Source: Streptomyces omiyaensis | Lineage (GTDB): Bacteria; Actinomycetota; Actinomycetes; Streptomycetales; Streptomycetaceae | DNA: 64,000 bases | Reading direction: 5' to 3' | NCBI RefSeq assembly: GCF_014650895.1 | Contig: NZ_BMVV01000018.1 | Location: forward strand, 86,907 to 150,906 | Shown: positions 33,756 to 41,540 of the stretch, in pieces | Layout of the letters: every line of letters starts with the position of its first letter | Position numbering within the stretch: the first letter of the stretch is position 1 | The notes under the pieces: model-generated | Told to the model about the DNA's origin: nothing | What the model saw: the letters and a program-made list of their open reading frames with translations, nothing else | Database searches by the model: none | Program-made: the position numbers and the translations under genes

Positions 33756-35030
33756 TCAGCCCGCCTCGGAGGCGGGGGCCGCCTTGGCGGGTTCCGGACG
33801 GTCGGCCGCTTCCGCGGCGGCGGCGCGGCGGGTGAGGTGTTTGCCGATGACGAGCTGGGCGCCGGCGGCGGCCACGGCGACGGCGAGGCAGCCGGCCCAG
33901 AGGGGCGCGGCGCCCCAGGTGTGGATCACCCAGCCGCCGACGAGCGGCGCGACGACGGCGGAGCCGGTCCAGGCGACCTGGTAGAGGCCCTGGTAGCGGC
34001 CGCGCAGGTGGGCCGGGGAGATCCGGGCGACGAGCGCGAAGCTGGTGGGGGTGTTGCCGATCTCGCCCAGGGTCCAGACGACGATCGAGGCCGCGTAGAT
34101 CCAGGCGGTGTGGCCGAAGAGGAGCACGGAGTAGCCGACGCCGATGAGCGCCGACGAGCCGGCCAGCACCCAGGATTCGGGGAAGCGCTTGTAGAGGCGG
34201 GTGAGCGGCAGCTGCACGGCGACGATCACGATGCCGTTGAGCGCGGCCACCTGGCCGTAGGTGCTCGGCGAGAAGCCGTCCTGGCCCATCGCGATGGGCA
34301 GGCCGCTCTCGGACTGGAGGAGGATCGTGAGGACGAGGAACTGGGCTCCGACGAAGGCGACGAAGCTGCGGTCGCGCAGCACGGCGCCGAAGCCCTCCGA
34401 CTCCTCGGCCCCGGTGGGCGCGGTCGTCCCGGCGCGGCCGGGGACGCGGGTCGCGATCATCACGGCGCCCATCAGGGTGGTGGCGCCGTTGAGCCAGAAG
34501 AGCGCGGTGTAGCCGGTGAGCGAGACGAGGCCGACGGAGAGCATCGCGATCGAGTAACCGACGTTGATGGCCCAGAAGTTGAGCGAGTAGGCGCGGACCT
34601 GGTCCTTGCCCGGGATGACGTCGGCGATGAGCGCGTTGTGGGCGGGCCGGGTCGCGTTGTTCGTCACGCCGACGACGAACGCGCCGACGAGCAGGGCCCA
34701 CGGCGAGCGGGCGTAGGCGAGGGCGATCATGCTCACCGACGTGGCGCCGAGCGCGCCGACGAGGGTGGGCTTGTGGCCGAAGCGGTCGCCGAGGGCGCCT
34801 CCGAAGGGACCGGCCACGAGCGAGCCCACGCCGATGCCGGCCACGACGGTGCCGGCGAAGGCGGCGCTGCGGTCGAGCTCCTCGGTGATGTAGAAGGCGA
34901 GCAGGGGCATCACGAAGCCACAGGCGCGGTTGATGAGCTGAGCGGTCCAGAGCCACCAGAAGCCGGACGGGAGTCCGCCGAAGGTCGCGACGAAGGAGGA
35001 TCGGGCCCTCGTCAGTGGCTGGAATCGCAT
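33756..35030 (-). CDS. MFS transporter (MdtH-like), possible exporter of the cluster product
   Basis: A 424-residue major facilitator of the DHA1/MdtH group. The helix 2-3 loop reads GGALGDRFGHKPTLVG, and the MdtH-like NNATRPAHNALIADVIP is present. Twelve helices are predicted. ATG 35030 has AAGGGGAA upstream. It is divergent from the biosynthetic cluster beginning at 35603 and shares its low-GC regulatory spacer, so it might export the product; this is inference from position only. Confidence 0.92.
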   Translation of the reverse strand: MRFQPLTRARSSFVATFGGLPSGFWWLWTAQLINRACGFVMPLLAFYITEELDRSAAFAGTVVAGIGVGSLVAGPFGGALGDRFGHKPTLVGALGATSVSMIALAYARSPWALLVGAFVVGVTNNATRPAHNALIADVIPGKDQVRAYSLNFWAINVGYSIAMLSVGLVSLTGYTALFWLNGATTLMGAVMIATRVPGRAGTTAPTGAEESEGFGAVLRDRSFVAFVGAQFLVLTILLQSESGLPIAMGQDGFSPSTYGQVAALNGIVIVAVQLPLTRLYKRFPESWVLAGSSALIGVGYSVLLFGHTAWIYAASIVVWTLGEIGNTPTSFALVARISPAHLRGRYQGLYQVAWTGSAVVAPLVGGWVIHTWGAAPLWAGCLAVAVAAAGAQLVIGKHLTRRAAAAEAADRPEPAKAAPASEAG

Positions 35031-35602
35031 GCGTTCCCCTTCAGGTGTGACGCCGTCGAACGTGGCGGATGGTACGAGACCGGAGTTCCGCCGGTCCGAA
35101 CACCGAATGAATACCGGTCGGAACGGTTCCGCGAAAGGCGGGATCGCGCCACGCATCGTCGCGGTCGGACGAGTGAACCGCCCGTGAATGGGGGCCACCG
35201 GGGGGATAGTGAACCTTTCGGCGGATGAGTGACGGTGTTCTCCGCTTGGCGCTACCTTGGTCTGCGGCCGATCCCGGATGTCACGGGATTCTTTGTCAAG
35301 TTGATGAGGTGTCATGCAAATGACCAGGTCAGAGGGGGCTTTCGCGTTGCCCCCTCAATCTCTATGATCTTACTCGGCACCGGCCCAATGAACCGATCTA
35401 GCGCCATATATGAGGATCAGCCAGATGTTTTGAGCCGCCGTCCGGAACGGACAAGGCATATGCGGCTCGCATGAGTTCTTCCCGTCGTCCAAGGCACTTC
35501 CGTTGTTCAAGGAACTTCCGCACAGGTGGCCCCACGACAGTCCGGAGGCGAAGAGCCAGTGTCCGACCAGGAGCAGTCCCCGCGCGTGGGGAACGGCGCC
35601 GG
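35031..35602. other. Low-GC divergent regulatory spacer at the cluster edge
   Basis: This 572-base spacer lies between the MFS gene and the cluster. The part from about 35229 to 35480 is visibly AT-richer than its surroundings; bases 35281-35400 count 62 G+C of 120. It contains the palindrome TGACCAGGTCA (35321-35331), directly followed by an 8-bp hairpin (35332-35339 with 35349-35356, 9-base loop). TATGAT at 35363-35368 could be a -10 element with a poor -35. An 81-codon frame (35229-35474) crosses it, but I do not think it codes. Confidence 0.6.
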
Positions 35603-36079
35603 ATGAATCCACTGACCTACACACCGCGCCTGGTGAAGGCGCTCCCCCCGGTCCGGGCGAACGGCCGGACGCTGAAGGCGTACGCGATGTTCGCGGACCC
35701 CGAGCGGTCCGGCGAGCCGCCGAAGCCGGACTGGCTGGAGCGGCACGCGGCCGCGGTGCTGCACGAGCCCCTGGCCGGGGGCGACCATCCGGCCGGCTTC
35801 CTCATCCTGCACCGCGGCGCTGAGGGAACGTATCTGCTGGTGAGCCAGTGGTATGACGCCGACATGCTCAAGCACTGGGTGCGCGGCGCGGTGGTCGACG
35901 CCGAGGGGGAGACGTCCTTCGCGCCCCTCCCCCAGCGGGACCTGATCGCCTGCGTGTGGGAGCTGGAAGTGGTGAAGTTCGAACGCGACGCATGGGTCAA
36001 CACCGTGCTGGCGCGCGGCAGTACCGGCCGGGACGCCCTGGAGGCGTACCTGGGGACGACCTTCTCGGGGTGGGTGTGA
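35603..36079 (+). CDS. Cluster-associated protein of unknown function
   Basis: A 158-residue protein and probably the first gene of the biosynthetic cluster. It begins MNPLTYTPRLVKALPPVRANG; the centre has HPAGFLILHRGAEGTYLLVSQW (split) and the end has RDALEAYLGTTFSGWV. Alternating hydrophobic residues suggest an alpha/beta fold. I cannot assign a family. The frame stays open upstream to 35471, but ATG 35603 has GGGGAA before it and fits codon use. The GNAT gene starts four bases after its stop. Confidence 0.78.
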   Translation: MNPLTYTPRLVKALPPVRANGRTLKAYAMFADPERSGEPPKPDWLERHAAAVLHEPLAGGDHPAGFLILHRGAEGTYLLVSQWYDADMLKHWVRGAVVDAEGETSFAPLPQRDLIACVWELEVVKFERDAWVNTVLARGSTGRDALEAYLGTTFSGWV

Positions 36080-36083
36080 GCCG

Positions 36084-36563
36084 GTGGGCGTGAACCACGA
36101 CATCGAGGTCCGGCCGATCGGGCCGGACCACCTGGACGCGCTGCTCGCCCTGTGCCACGAGCACGCGGCGTACGAGAAGGCGGAGTTCCACGAGAACGGG
36201 CAGGTGGAGCGCTGGCGTTCGGCGTTCTTCGGGGAGCGGCCGGCCCTGCACGGCTGGGTCGCGCTGGACGGCGGCAGGCCCTGCGGCTTCATGACCGTCA
36301 CCACCGACTACGCCACCTGGAGCGCCGAGCGCTTCGCCTACATGGACTGCCTGTACCTCCAGGAGGCGTACCGGGGCCTGGGGCTCGGCCGGGTGTTCCT
36401 GGAGCGGCTGCGGGAGTTCGCGCTCGCCGAGGGGTGCGGCTGGGCCGAGTGGCAGACGCCGCCGGACAACGAGATCGGCATCGGCTTCTACCGGCGCATG
36501 GGCGCCGCCGCCAAGAGCAAGATCCGCTTCCACTACGACGTTGGGGTGCGTGGCGTCTCGTGA
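36084..36563 (+). CDS. GNAT family N-acetyltransferase
   Basis: A 159-residue acetyltransferase. The acetyl-CoA loop is LQEAYRGLGLGRVFLERL near residues 92-109, and the C-terminal block is IGIGFYRRMGA. In the cluster it could acetylate the product, an amino intermediate, or a self-resistance target. GTG 36084 or GTG 36090 is the start. It overlaps the adenylation gene by four bases (GTGA), so both are co-translated. Confidence 0.88.
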   Translation: MGVNHDIEVRPIGPDHLDALLALCHEHAAYEKAEFHENGQVERWRSAFFGERPALHGWVALDGGRPCGFMTVTTDYATWSAERFAYMDCLYLQEAYRGLGLGRVFLERLREFALAEGCGWAEWQTPPDNEIGIGFYRRMGAAAKSKIRFHYDVGVRGVS

Positions 36564-38218
36564 CGAAGACCTCCGAACCGCCGGCCGCGCCGCTCGCGCT
36601 GCCGCCGTGGTCGATCGACCCGGCCGACCAGGCCGGATCCGCTCCCGCGCTGGGCGACCTCGTCCGCGCCGCGGTGGCGCTCGGGCCGGACCGCCCGGCC
36701 CTGCACGACGGACGGCTCGGCCTCACCTTCGCGGAGCTGGAGCGGCGGGCCTCGACGCTCGCGGCCTGGCTGGCCGGGCGGGGGGTGCGCCCGGACGACC
36801 GGGTGGCGGTCCTCGCCGAGAAGAGCGCGCTGATGCCGGTGCTGGCCCTCGCGATCTGGAAGTGCGGCGCCGTCTACGTGCCGCTCGACGGCACGGCTCC
36901 GGTGCCGCGGCTGCGCGGGCTGCTCGGCCGGCTCTCCCCGCGGGTCGTGCTGGCCCTCGACGACCGCGAGCCGGTGGCCGAGGGGGTCGTCTGGGCCGGC
37001 CGCGCCGAGCTGGACGCGGTCCTGTCGGGTCCGGACCGGGAGTGGGCGACGGTGCCGCACGGGCCCGCCTCCACGGCGTACATCATCTTCACCTCGGGCT
37101 CCACGGGTGAGCCCAAGGGCGTCGAGATCACGGTCGCCAACCTGGTCGCGTACTTCGGGAACCACAACGAGGTGCTCCGGTTCACCCCGGACTCGCGGGT
37201 GTTCAGCCTGTCGCCCTTCCACTTCGACGTGTCCATCGAGGACACGCTGCTGCCGCTGTCGCTGGGCGCCTTCGTCCACCAGTTCCGCGGCATGCACGCC
37301 GGCGCGGTGATGCGGGCGGTCGTCATGCGCGAGCGGATCACCCATCTCATCGCGGTCTCCACGCTGCTGACGATGATGACCGAGGGCGGGCGGCACGTCA
37401 CCCGGGAGAACTTCCCGAGCCTGGAGATGGTGATGACCGGCGCGGAGGTCTGCGACCCCGGGGTCATCAACGTCTGGAAGGACGGCCTGCCCGAGGTCCG
37501 CGTCATCAACGTCTACGGCCCGACCGAGGCGACGATCGTGTGCGTCGCCCACGAGATCGTGCGGGTCGACCCGGAGCGCGTGAGCTCGTACCCGATCGGC
37601 CGGCCCCTGCGCGGGGTGGAGGCGCGGATCGTGGACGAGGGCACCGAGGTCCCGGTCCACGAGGCCGACCGCGTCGGCGAGTTGTGGATCGGCGGCGAGC
37701 AGGTGATGCGCGGCTACTACGGGCAGCCGGAGGAGACCGCCCGGCGGGTGGTGGAGGTGGACGGCGTCCGCTACTACCGCACCGGCGACCTGTGCAGCTA
37801 CGACGGGAACGGCGACATCGTCTTCCGCGGCCGGAACGACGACGAGGTGAAGCTGGCCGGCCGCCGGATCCACCTGGGCGAGATCCGGCAGACCGTGCTG
37901 AGCTGCCCCGGTGTCGAGCGGGCGGCCGTCGCGCTGGTCCAGCGCCTCGGCCACGACGTGATCGCCCTGGTGGTGACGGCGCCGGACCGGTCGGTGGTGG
38001 CGGACGCGGAGAAGCGGCTCGCGGAGCTGCTGCCCGCGTACATGGTGCCGGCCGTCGTCGCCTGGTCCCCGGCGACCGCGGTCTCCTCGACGGGCAAGAC
38101 GGACGAGAAGCTGCTCATGCGGCGGCTCGCCGACGCGGCCCGGGAGTCGAGCGCCACGCGCTTCGCCTTCACCCCGGCCGGGGACGTCGCACCCGTCGAC
38201 GGGGACGACCATGCCTGA
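36560..38218 (+). CDS. Stand-alone adenylation enzyme (AMP-dependent ligase)
   Basis: A 552-residue NRPS-type adenylation protein that should activate an amino or hydrazino acid with ATP and load it on the carrier protein encoded 2.5 kb downstream. Core motifs are intact: A3 FTSGSTGEPKG (about 177-187), A4 FHFDVS, A5 NVYGPTEAT, A7 YRTGDL and A10 STGKTD with catalytic Lys513. The FDVS aspartate is the residue that holds an alpha-amino group in amino-acid activating domains, so an amino-acid-like substrate is likely. No carrier or condensation domain is fused. A paralogue lies at 39128. Confidence 0.92.
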   Translation: MTKTSEPPAAPLALPPWSIDPADQAGSAPALGDLVRAAVALGPDRPALHDGRLGLTFAELERRASTLAAWLAGRGVRPDDRVAVLAEKSALMPVLALAIWKCGAVYVPLDGTAPVPRLRGLLGRLSPRVVLALDDREPVAEGVVWAGRAELDAVLSGPDREWATVPHGPASTAYIIFTSGSTGEPKGVEITVANLVAYFGNHNEVLRFTPDSRVFSLSPFHFDVSIEDTLLPLSLGAFVHQFRGMHAGAVMRAVVMRERITHLIAVSTLLTMMTEGGRHVTRENFPSLEMVMTGAEVCDPGVINVWKDGLPEVRVINVYGPTEATIVCVAHEIVRVDPERVSSYPIGRPLRGVEARIVDEGTEVPVHEADRVGELWIGGEQVMRGYYGQPEETARRVVEVDGVRYYRTGDLCSYDGNGDIVFRGRNDDEVKLAGRRIHLGEIRQTVLSCPGVERAAVALVQRLGHDVIALVVTAPDRSVVADAEKRLAELLPAYMVPAVVAWSPATAVSSTGKTDEKLLMRRLADAARESSATRFAFTPAGDVAPVDGDDHA

Positions 38219-39134
38219 GACCCGCGTCGCGGCGCTCCACCCCGAGTTCGGCCGGCTGACCGCCGCCCGCAGGCTCATGGGGGTGCGGGGGTCGACCGGC
38301 TCGGTCGCGACCGACCGGGCCAACGCCGAGCGCTGGCTCGCCCGCTTCGGCGGCGCCGTGGATCCGTCGGACGGCGCCGCGGTGGAGCGGGACGCGCACG
38401 GGCTCACCGTCCGGCCCGCCGTGGAGGACCCGGACGGCCCGTGGGTCCTCTACCTCCACGGCGGCGGGATGGTCCACTACTCGACCGCCGTCTTCGAGCC
38501 CTTCTTACGCACCCTGGCGGGCGGCCTGCGGGCCCCCGTGGAGGCGTTCGACTACCTGAAGGCGCCGGAGCACACCGTCGAGGAGTCGGTGGAGCGGCTC
38601 GCGGAGCACGTGGCCGCCCGCTGCCGCGCCCTGGCGGACCGGCCGATCGTCCTCGCCGGCGACAGCGTCGGCGGACTCCTCGCCCTCCATCTGTGCCTGC
38701 GCGTGCTGCCGCCCGGCACCCTCGCCCGGATCGTGCTGATCTACCCCGTCCTCGACCTGCGGACGGAACGCGGCTCCTACCGGGAGTACGGCGAGGGGTA
38801 CTTCCTCGACCGCGAGGCGATGCGGCTCTTCACCTCCCGCCTCGCCCCCTTCTTCGCCGCCCGCTCCCTCGACCCGATGCGCCTGTCCGAGGACGACCTC
38901 GCCCGGCTGCCGGAGTGCTCGATCGTGACCGCCGGCTGCGACGTCCTGCGGGACGAGGGGCTCGCCTGGGCGGAGCTCATGGCCGGCCGGCCGCCCGGCC
39001 CGCGGCACCTGCACTTCCCCGACCTCCCGCACGACTTCTGCCTGTACGCCGGACGGCTGGCCTCGGCCGGGCAGGCCGTCGCCGAGATCGCCAGGACCGC
39101 ATTCCCTCTCGTAGAACGGGGTCGACCGTGGTAG
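38211..39134 (+). CDS. HSL-type alpha/beta hydrolase
   Basis: A 307-residue hormone-sensitive-lipase-type hydrolase. The oxyanion motif is YLHGGGMVH, the nucleophile is Ser152 in GDSVGG, the acid is in TAGCDVLRDEG and the histidine in LPHDFC. The triad is complete, so it is probably active as an esterase, thioesterase or acyltransferase that might release or transfer the carrier-bound acyl group. It overlaps the upstream adenylation gene by eight bases and the downstream one by seven. Codon 99 is TTA, so translation should depend on bldA tRNA. Confidence 0.9.
   Translation: MPETRVAALHPEFGRLTAARRLMGVRGSTGSVATDRANAERWLARFGGAVDPSDGAAVERDAHGLTVRPAVEDPDGPWVLYLHGGGMVHYSTAVFEPFLRTLAGGLRAPVEAFDYLKAPEHTVEESVERLAEHVAARCRALADRPIVLAGDSVGGLLALHLCLRVLPPGTLARIVLIYPVLDLRTERGSYREYGEGYFLDREAMRLFTSRLAPFFAARSLDPMRLSEDDLARLPECSIVTAGCDVLRDEGLAWAELMAGRPPGPRHLHFPDLPHDFCLYAGRLASAGQAVAEIARTAFPLVERGRPW
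38505..38507 (+). promoter_or_regulatory. In-frame TTA (bldA-type) codon
   Basis: TTA encodes Leu99 of the alpha/beta hydrolase. It is the only in-frame TTA I found in the window. In Streptomyces such codons tie translation to the bldA leucyl-tRNA and hence to development; polar effects on the coupled downstream genes are possible. Confidence 0.85.
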
Positions 39135-40759
39135 CCCGAACCCATCCGGCGACGCTGCCCCCGTGGTCGTCCGACCCGGCCGGCGCGGCCGCCGCGCCGC
39201 CCGCCCTCGGCGACCTGCTGGCGGCTCCGGCCCTGAAGTGGCCGGAGCGCGTCGCCGTCGACGACGGATCGGCGTCCCACACCTTCGCCGAGCTGGAGGC
39301 GGGCGCGCTGGCGGTCGCGGGCGAACTGGCAGGCCTGGGGATCGGCGCGGGCGACCGGGTCGTGGTCCTCGCCGAGAAACGTGCTGTCATGCCCATGATT
39401 ATCGTGGGCATCTGGAAGCGCGGCGCCGTCCACATCGCCCTCGACGCCGCGGAGCCCGAGCCCCGGCTGCGGGAGCTGCTCGCCCGGCTGCGGCCCGCCG
39501 CCGTCGTCACCCTCGGCGACCGGGAACCACCGGCCACCGGTGCCCGCCTGCTCGGCGGCGCGCGGCTCGCCGAGGTCCTCGCCGCGCCCGCCGCCCCGCA
39601 CACCACCGTGCCGCACGGGCCCGACTCCCCCGCGTACGTCGTCTTCGCCTCGGGGGCGACGGGCGAGCCGCAGGGCGCCGAGGTCTCCGCCGACGCGCTC
39701 CGCGCCCACTTCACCGGCCACAACGAGGTGCTGCGCCTCACCCCGGACTCCCGGGTCCTGAGCCTCTCCCCCTTCCACTTCGACGTCTCGCTCCTGGACA
39801 CCCTGCTGCCGCTGTCGGTGGGCGCCTTCGTCCACCAGTTCCGCAGCCTCCCGGCCGGCGCCGTCATCCGCTCGGTGCTCGCCCGGCAGCGCGTCACCCA
39901 CCTGATCGCGGTCACCATGCTGCTCGGCCTGATCACCGGCGACGGGCGGCAGATCACCCGCGCCAAGCTGCCCGCCCTGGAGCTGGTCGCGACCGGCGCC
40001 CAGGTCTGCCCGCCCGAGGTGCTGCGGCCCTGGATCCGCGAGCTGCCCGGGACCCGGATCGTCCAGGCCTTCGGGCCGCCCGAGGCCACGGTCTTCGCCT
40101 TCACCCACGCGGTCGGCCCCGCCGACGCCGACCGTGACGCCCCGCTGCCGGTCGGCCGCCCCCTGGCGGGCGTCCGGGCGCGGCTGGTGCGCGGGGACGG
40201 GACCGAGGCCGGCGCGGGCGAGGAGGGCGAGCTCTGGGTGGGCGGGCCGCAGGTCATGCTCGGCTACTTCGACCAGCCGGAGGAGACCGCCCGGGTGGTG
40301 GTCGAGGCCGACGGCACCCGCTGGTTCCGGACCGGCGACATCTGCGCCCACGACGCGGACGGGTCCCTGGTGCTGCGCCGGCACGGCGACGGGATCACCT
40401 GGCTGGCGGGGCGCCGCACGCACCTGAACGAAGTCGTCCGGGCCGCCCTGGGCTGTCCCGGCGTCGACCGGGCGGTCGCCGCCGCCGTCCGGCGCGACGG
40501 GCGCGACGCGGTCGCCCTCGCCGTCGCGCCGAAGGCGCCCGGCACGCTCGCCGAGGTCGCGGAGCACCTGCGCGGCCACCTGCCCGAGCCGCTGCGTCCG
40601 GTCCTGCTGGCCCGGACGCCCGCCGGGGCACCGGAACCCGACGAGGGGCAGCTGGTCCGGTGGCTCACGGCGGCGGCCGGGCACACGCACTCCCCGTACG
40701 TCGCGCTGTCGGCCGACGGCGCCGCCGAGCCTATCGATGAGGTGGAGACATGCCCGTAG
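39128..40759 (+). CDS. Degenerate adenylation-enzyme paralogue
   Basis: A 543-residue paralogue of the upstream adenylation enzyme; the two align end to end, including PPWSxDPA, the HNEVLRxTPDSRV block and GAFVHQFR. Catalytic motifs have decayed: A3 reads SGATGEPQG in place of SGSTGEPKG, A5 reads AFGPPEAT, A8 is altered around HGDGITWLAGRRTHL, and four residues covering the STGK lysine are missing from A10. FHFDVS and RTGD remain. It likely cannot adenylate normally; a scaffold, substrate-binding or regulatory role is possible. GTG 39128 overlaps the hydrolase stop by seven bases, and the next gene overlaps its end. Confidence 0.88.
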   Translation: MVARTHPATLPPWSSDPAGAAAAPPALGDLLAAPALKWPERVAVDDGSASHTFAELEAGALAVAGELAGLGIGAGDRVVVLAEKRAVMPMIIVGIWKRGAVHIALDAAEPEPRLRELLARLRPAAVVTLGDREPPATGARLLGGARLAEVLAAPAAPHTTVPHGPDSPAYVVFASGATGEPQGAEVSADALRAHFTGHNEVLRLTPDSRVLSLSPFHFDVSLLDTLLPLSVGAFVHQFRSLPAGAVIRSVLARQRVTHLIAVTMLLGLITGDGRQITRAKLPALELVATGAQVCPPEVLRPWIRELPGTRIVQAFGPPEATVFAFTHAVGPADADRDAPLPVGRPLAGVRARLVRGDGTEAGAGEEGELWVGGPQVMLGYFDQPEETARVVVEADGTRWFRTGDICAHDADGSLVLRRHGDGITWLAGRRTHLNEVVRAALGCPGVDRAVAAAVRRDGRDAVALAVAPKAPGTLAEVAEHLRGHLPEPLRPVLLARTPAGAPEPDEGQLVRWLTAAAGHTHSPYVALSADGAAEPIDEVETCP

Positions 40760-41466
40760 CGGTGAACGACACGGTCAAGGACAAGGTCGCCGAGTATCTG
40801 GACGCGGCGCTGGGCAAACCGGTGGACCTGGCCCCGCTCCCCGACACCACCCCGCTCAACACGCTGGGTCTGGACTCGCTCCTGACCATCAGCGTCCTGG
40901 TCACCCTCCTGGAGGACGCCGGGGTCGACCTGGGAGAGCACGCGGACTCCCTCGTCACGCCCAGCACCCTGGGCGACCTGTACGAGATAGCCGACCGGTT
41001 CCTGGGCGGACCGGAGGCCGAGCCCGTCGTCGCGGTCCCGGTGGAGACCGCCGCCGAGACCCGCGAGCACAACGCCCAGCTGGCCCACTACCAGGCCAAG
41101 CTGGCGTACGAGATCGACTCGGCCGACCTGCGGGACGCGCTCGCGGCCGGCCAGGACCTCGTCGTCGTCGACGGGCGGAGCAGCGAGTCGTACGCGGCGG
41201 AGCACATCCCCGGCGCGCTCAGCATCCCGCACCGCTCGATCTCCCAGGACTCGCTGGCCGGCCTCTCCAGGGCTCCGCTGTACGTGACCTACTGCGACGG
41301 CATCGGCTGCAACGCCTCCACCAAGACGGCGATCAAGCTGGCGACCGCGGGCTTCCGGGTCAAGGAGCTGATCGGCGGCCTCGACTGGTGGAAGCGGGAC
41401 GGCCACCCCACGGACGGGCACGCCGGCCAGGAGCACAGCCACCACGACGCCGCCTGCGGGTGCTAG
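40750..41466 (+). CDS. Acyl carrier protein-rhodanese fusion
   Basis: A 238-residue two-domain protein. Residues 1-86 form a carrier domain with the phosphopantetheine site Ser43 in GLDSLL. After a linker, residues 110-217 form a rhodanese domain: DLVVVDGRSSESYAAEHIPGA split over the family pattern, with Cys182 and Cys187 in the loop YCDGIGCN. The tail is His/Cys-rich (HAGQEHSHHDAACGC), suggesting metal binding. The fusion places a sulfur-transfer or redox domain beside the carrier-bound intermediate. Its ATG overlaps the preceding gene by ten bases. Confidence 0.92.
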   Translation: MPVAVNDTVKDKVAEYLDAALGKPVDLAPLPDTTPLNTLGLDSLLTISVLVTLLEDAGVDLGEHADSLVTPSTLGDLYEIADRFLGGPEAEPVVAVPVETAAETREHNAQLAHYQAKLAYEIDSADLRDALAAGQDLVVVDGRSSESYAAEHIPGALSIPHRSISQDSLAGLSRAPLYVTYCDGIGCNASTKTAIKLATAGFRVKELIGGLDWWKRDGHPTDGHAGQEHSHHDAACGC

Positions 41467-41540
41467 CCCGGCGGCGCCCGTCCCGGAGCGCCGCCGCAGT
41501 CGACCGAGTCAGCCCGGACAGAGAGTTGGGGAGCCGTACC

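Noticed and set aside
35229..35474. 81-codon frame in the low-GC spacer
   Set aside because: No recognisable family, poor start context and no Streptomyces third-position GC bias; it overlaps palindromes that look regulatory.
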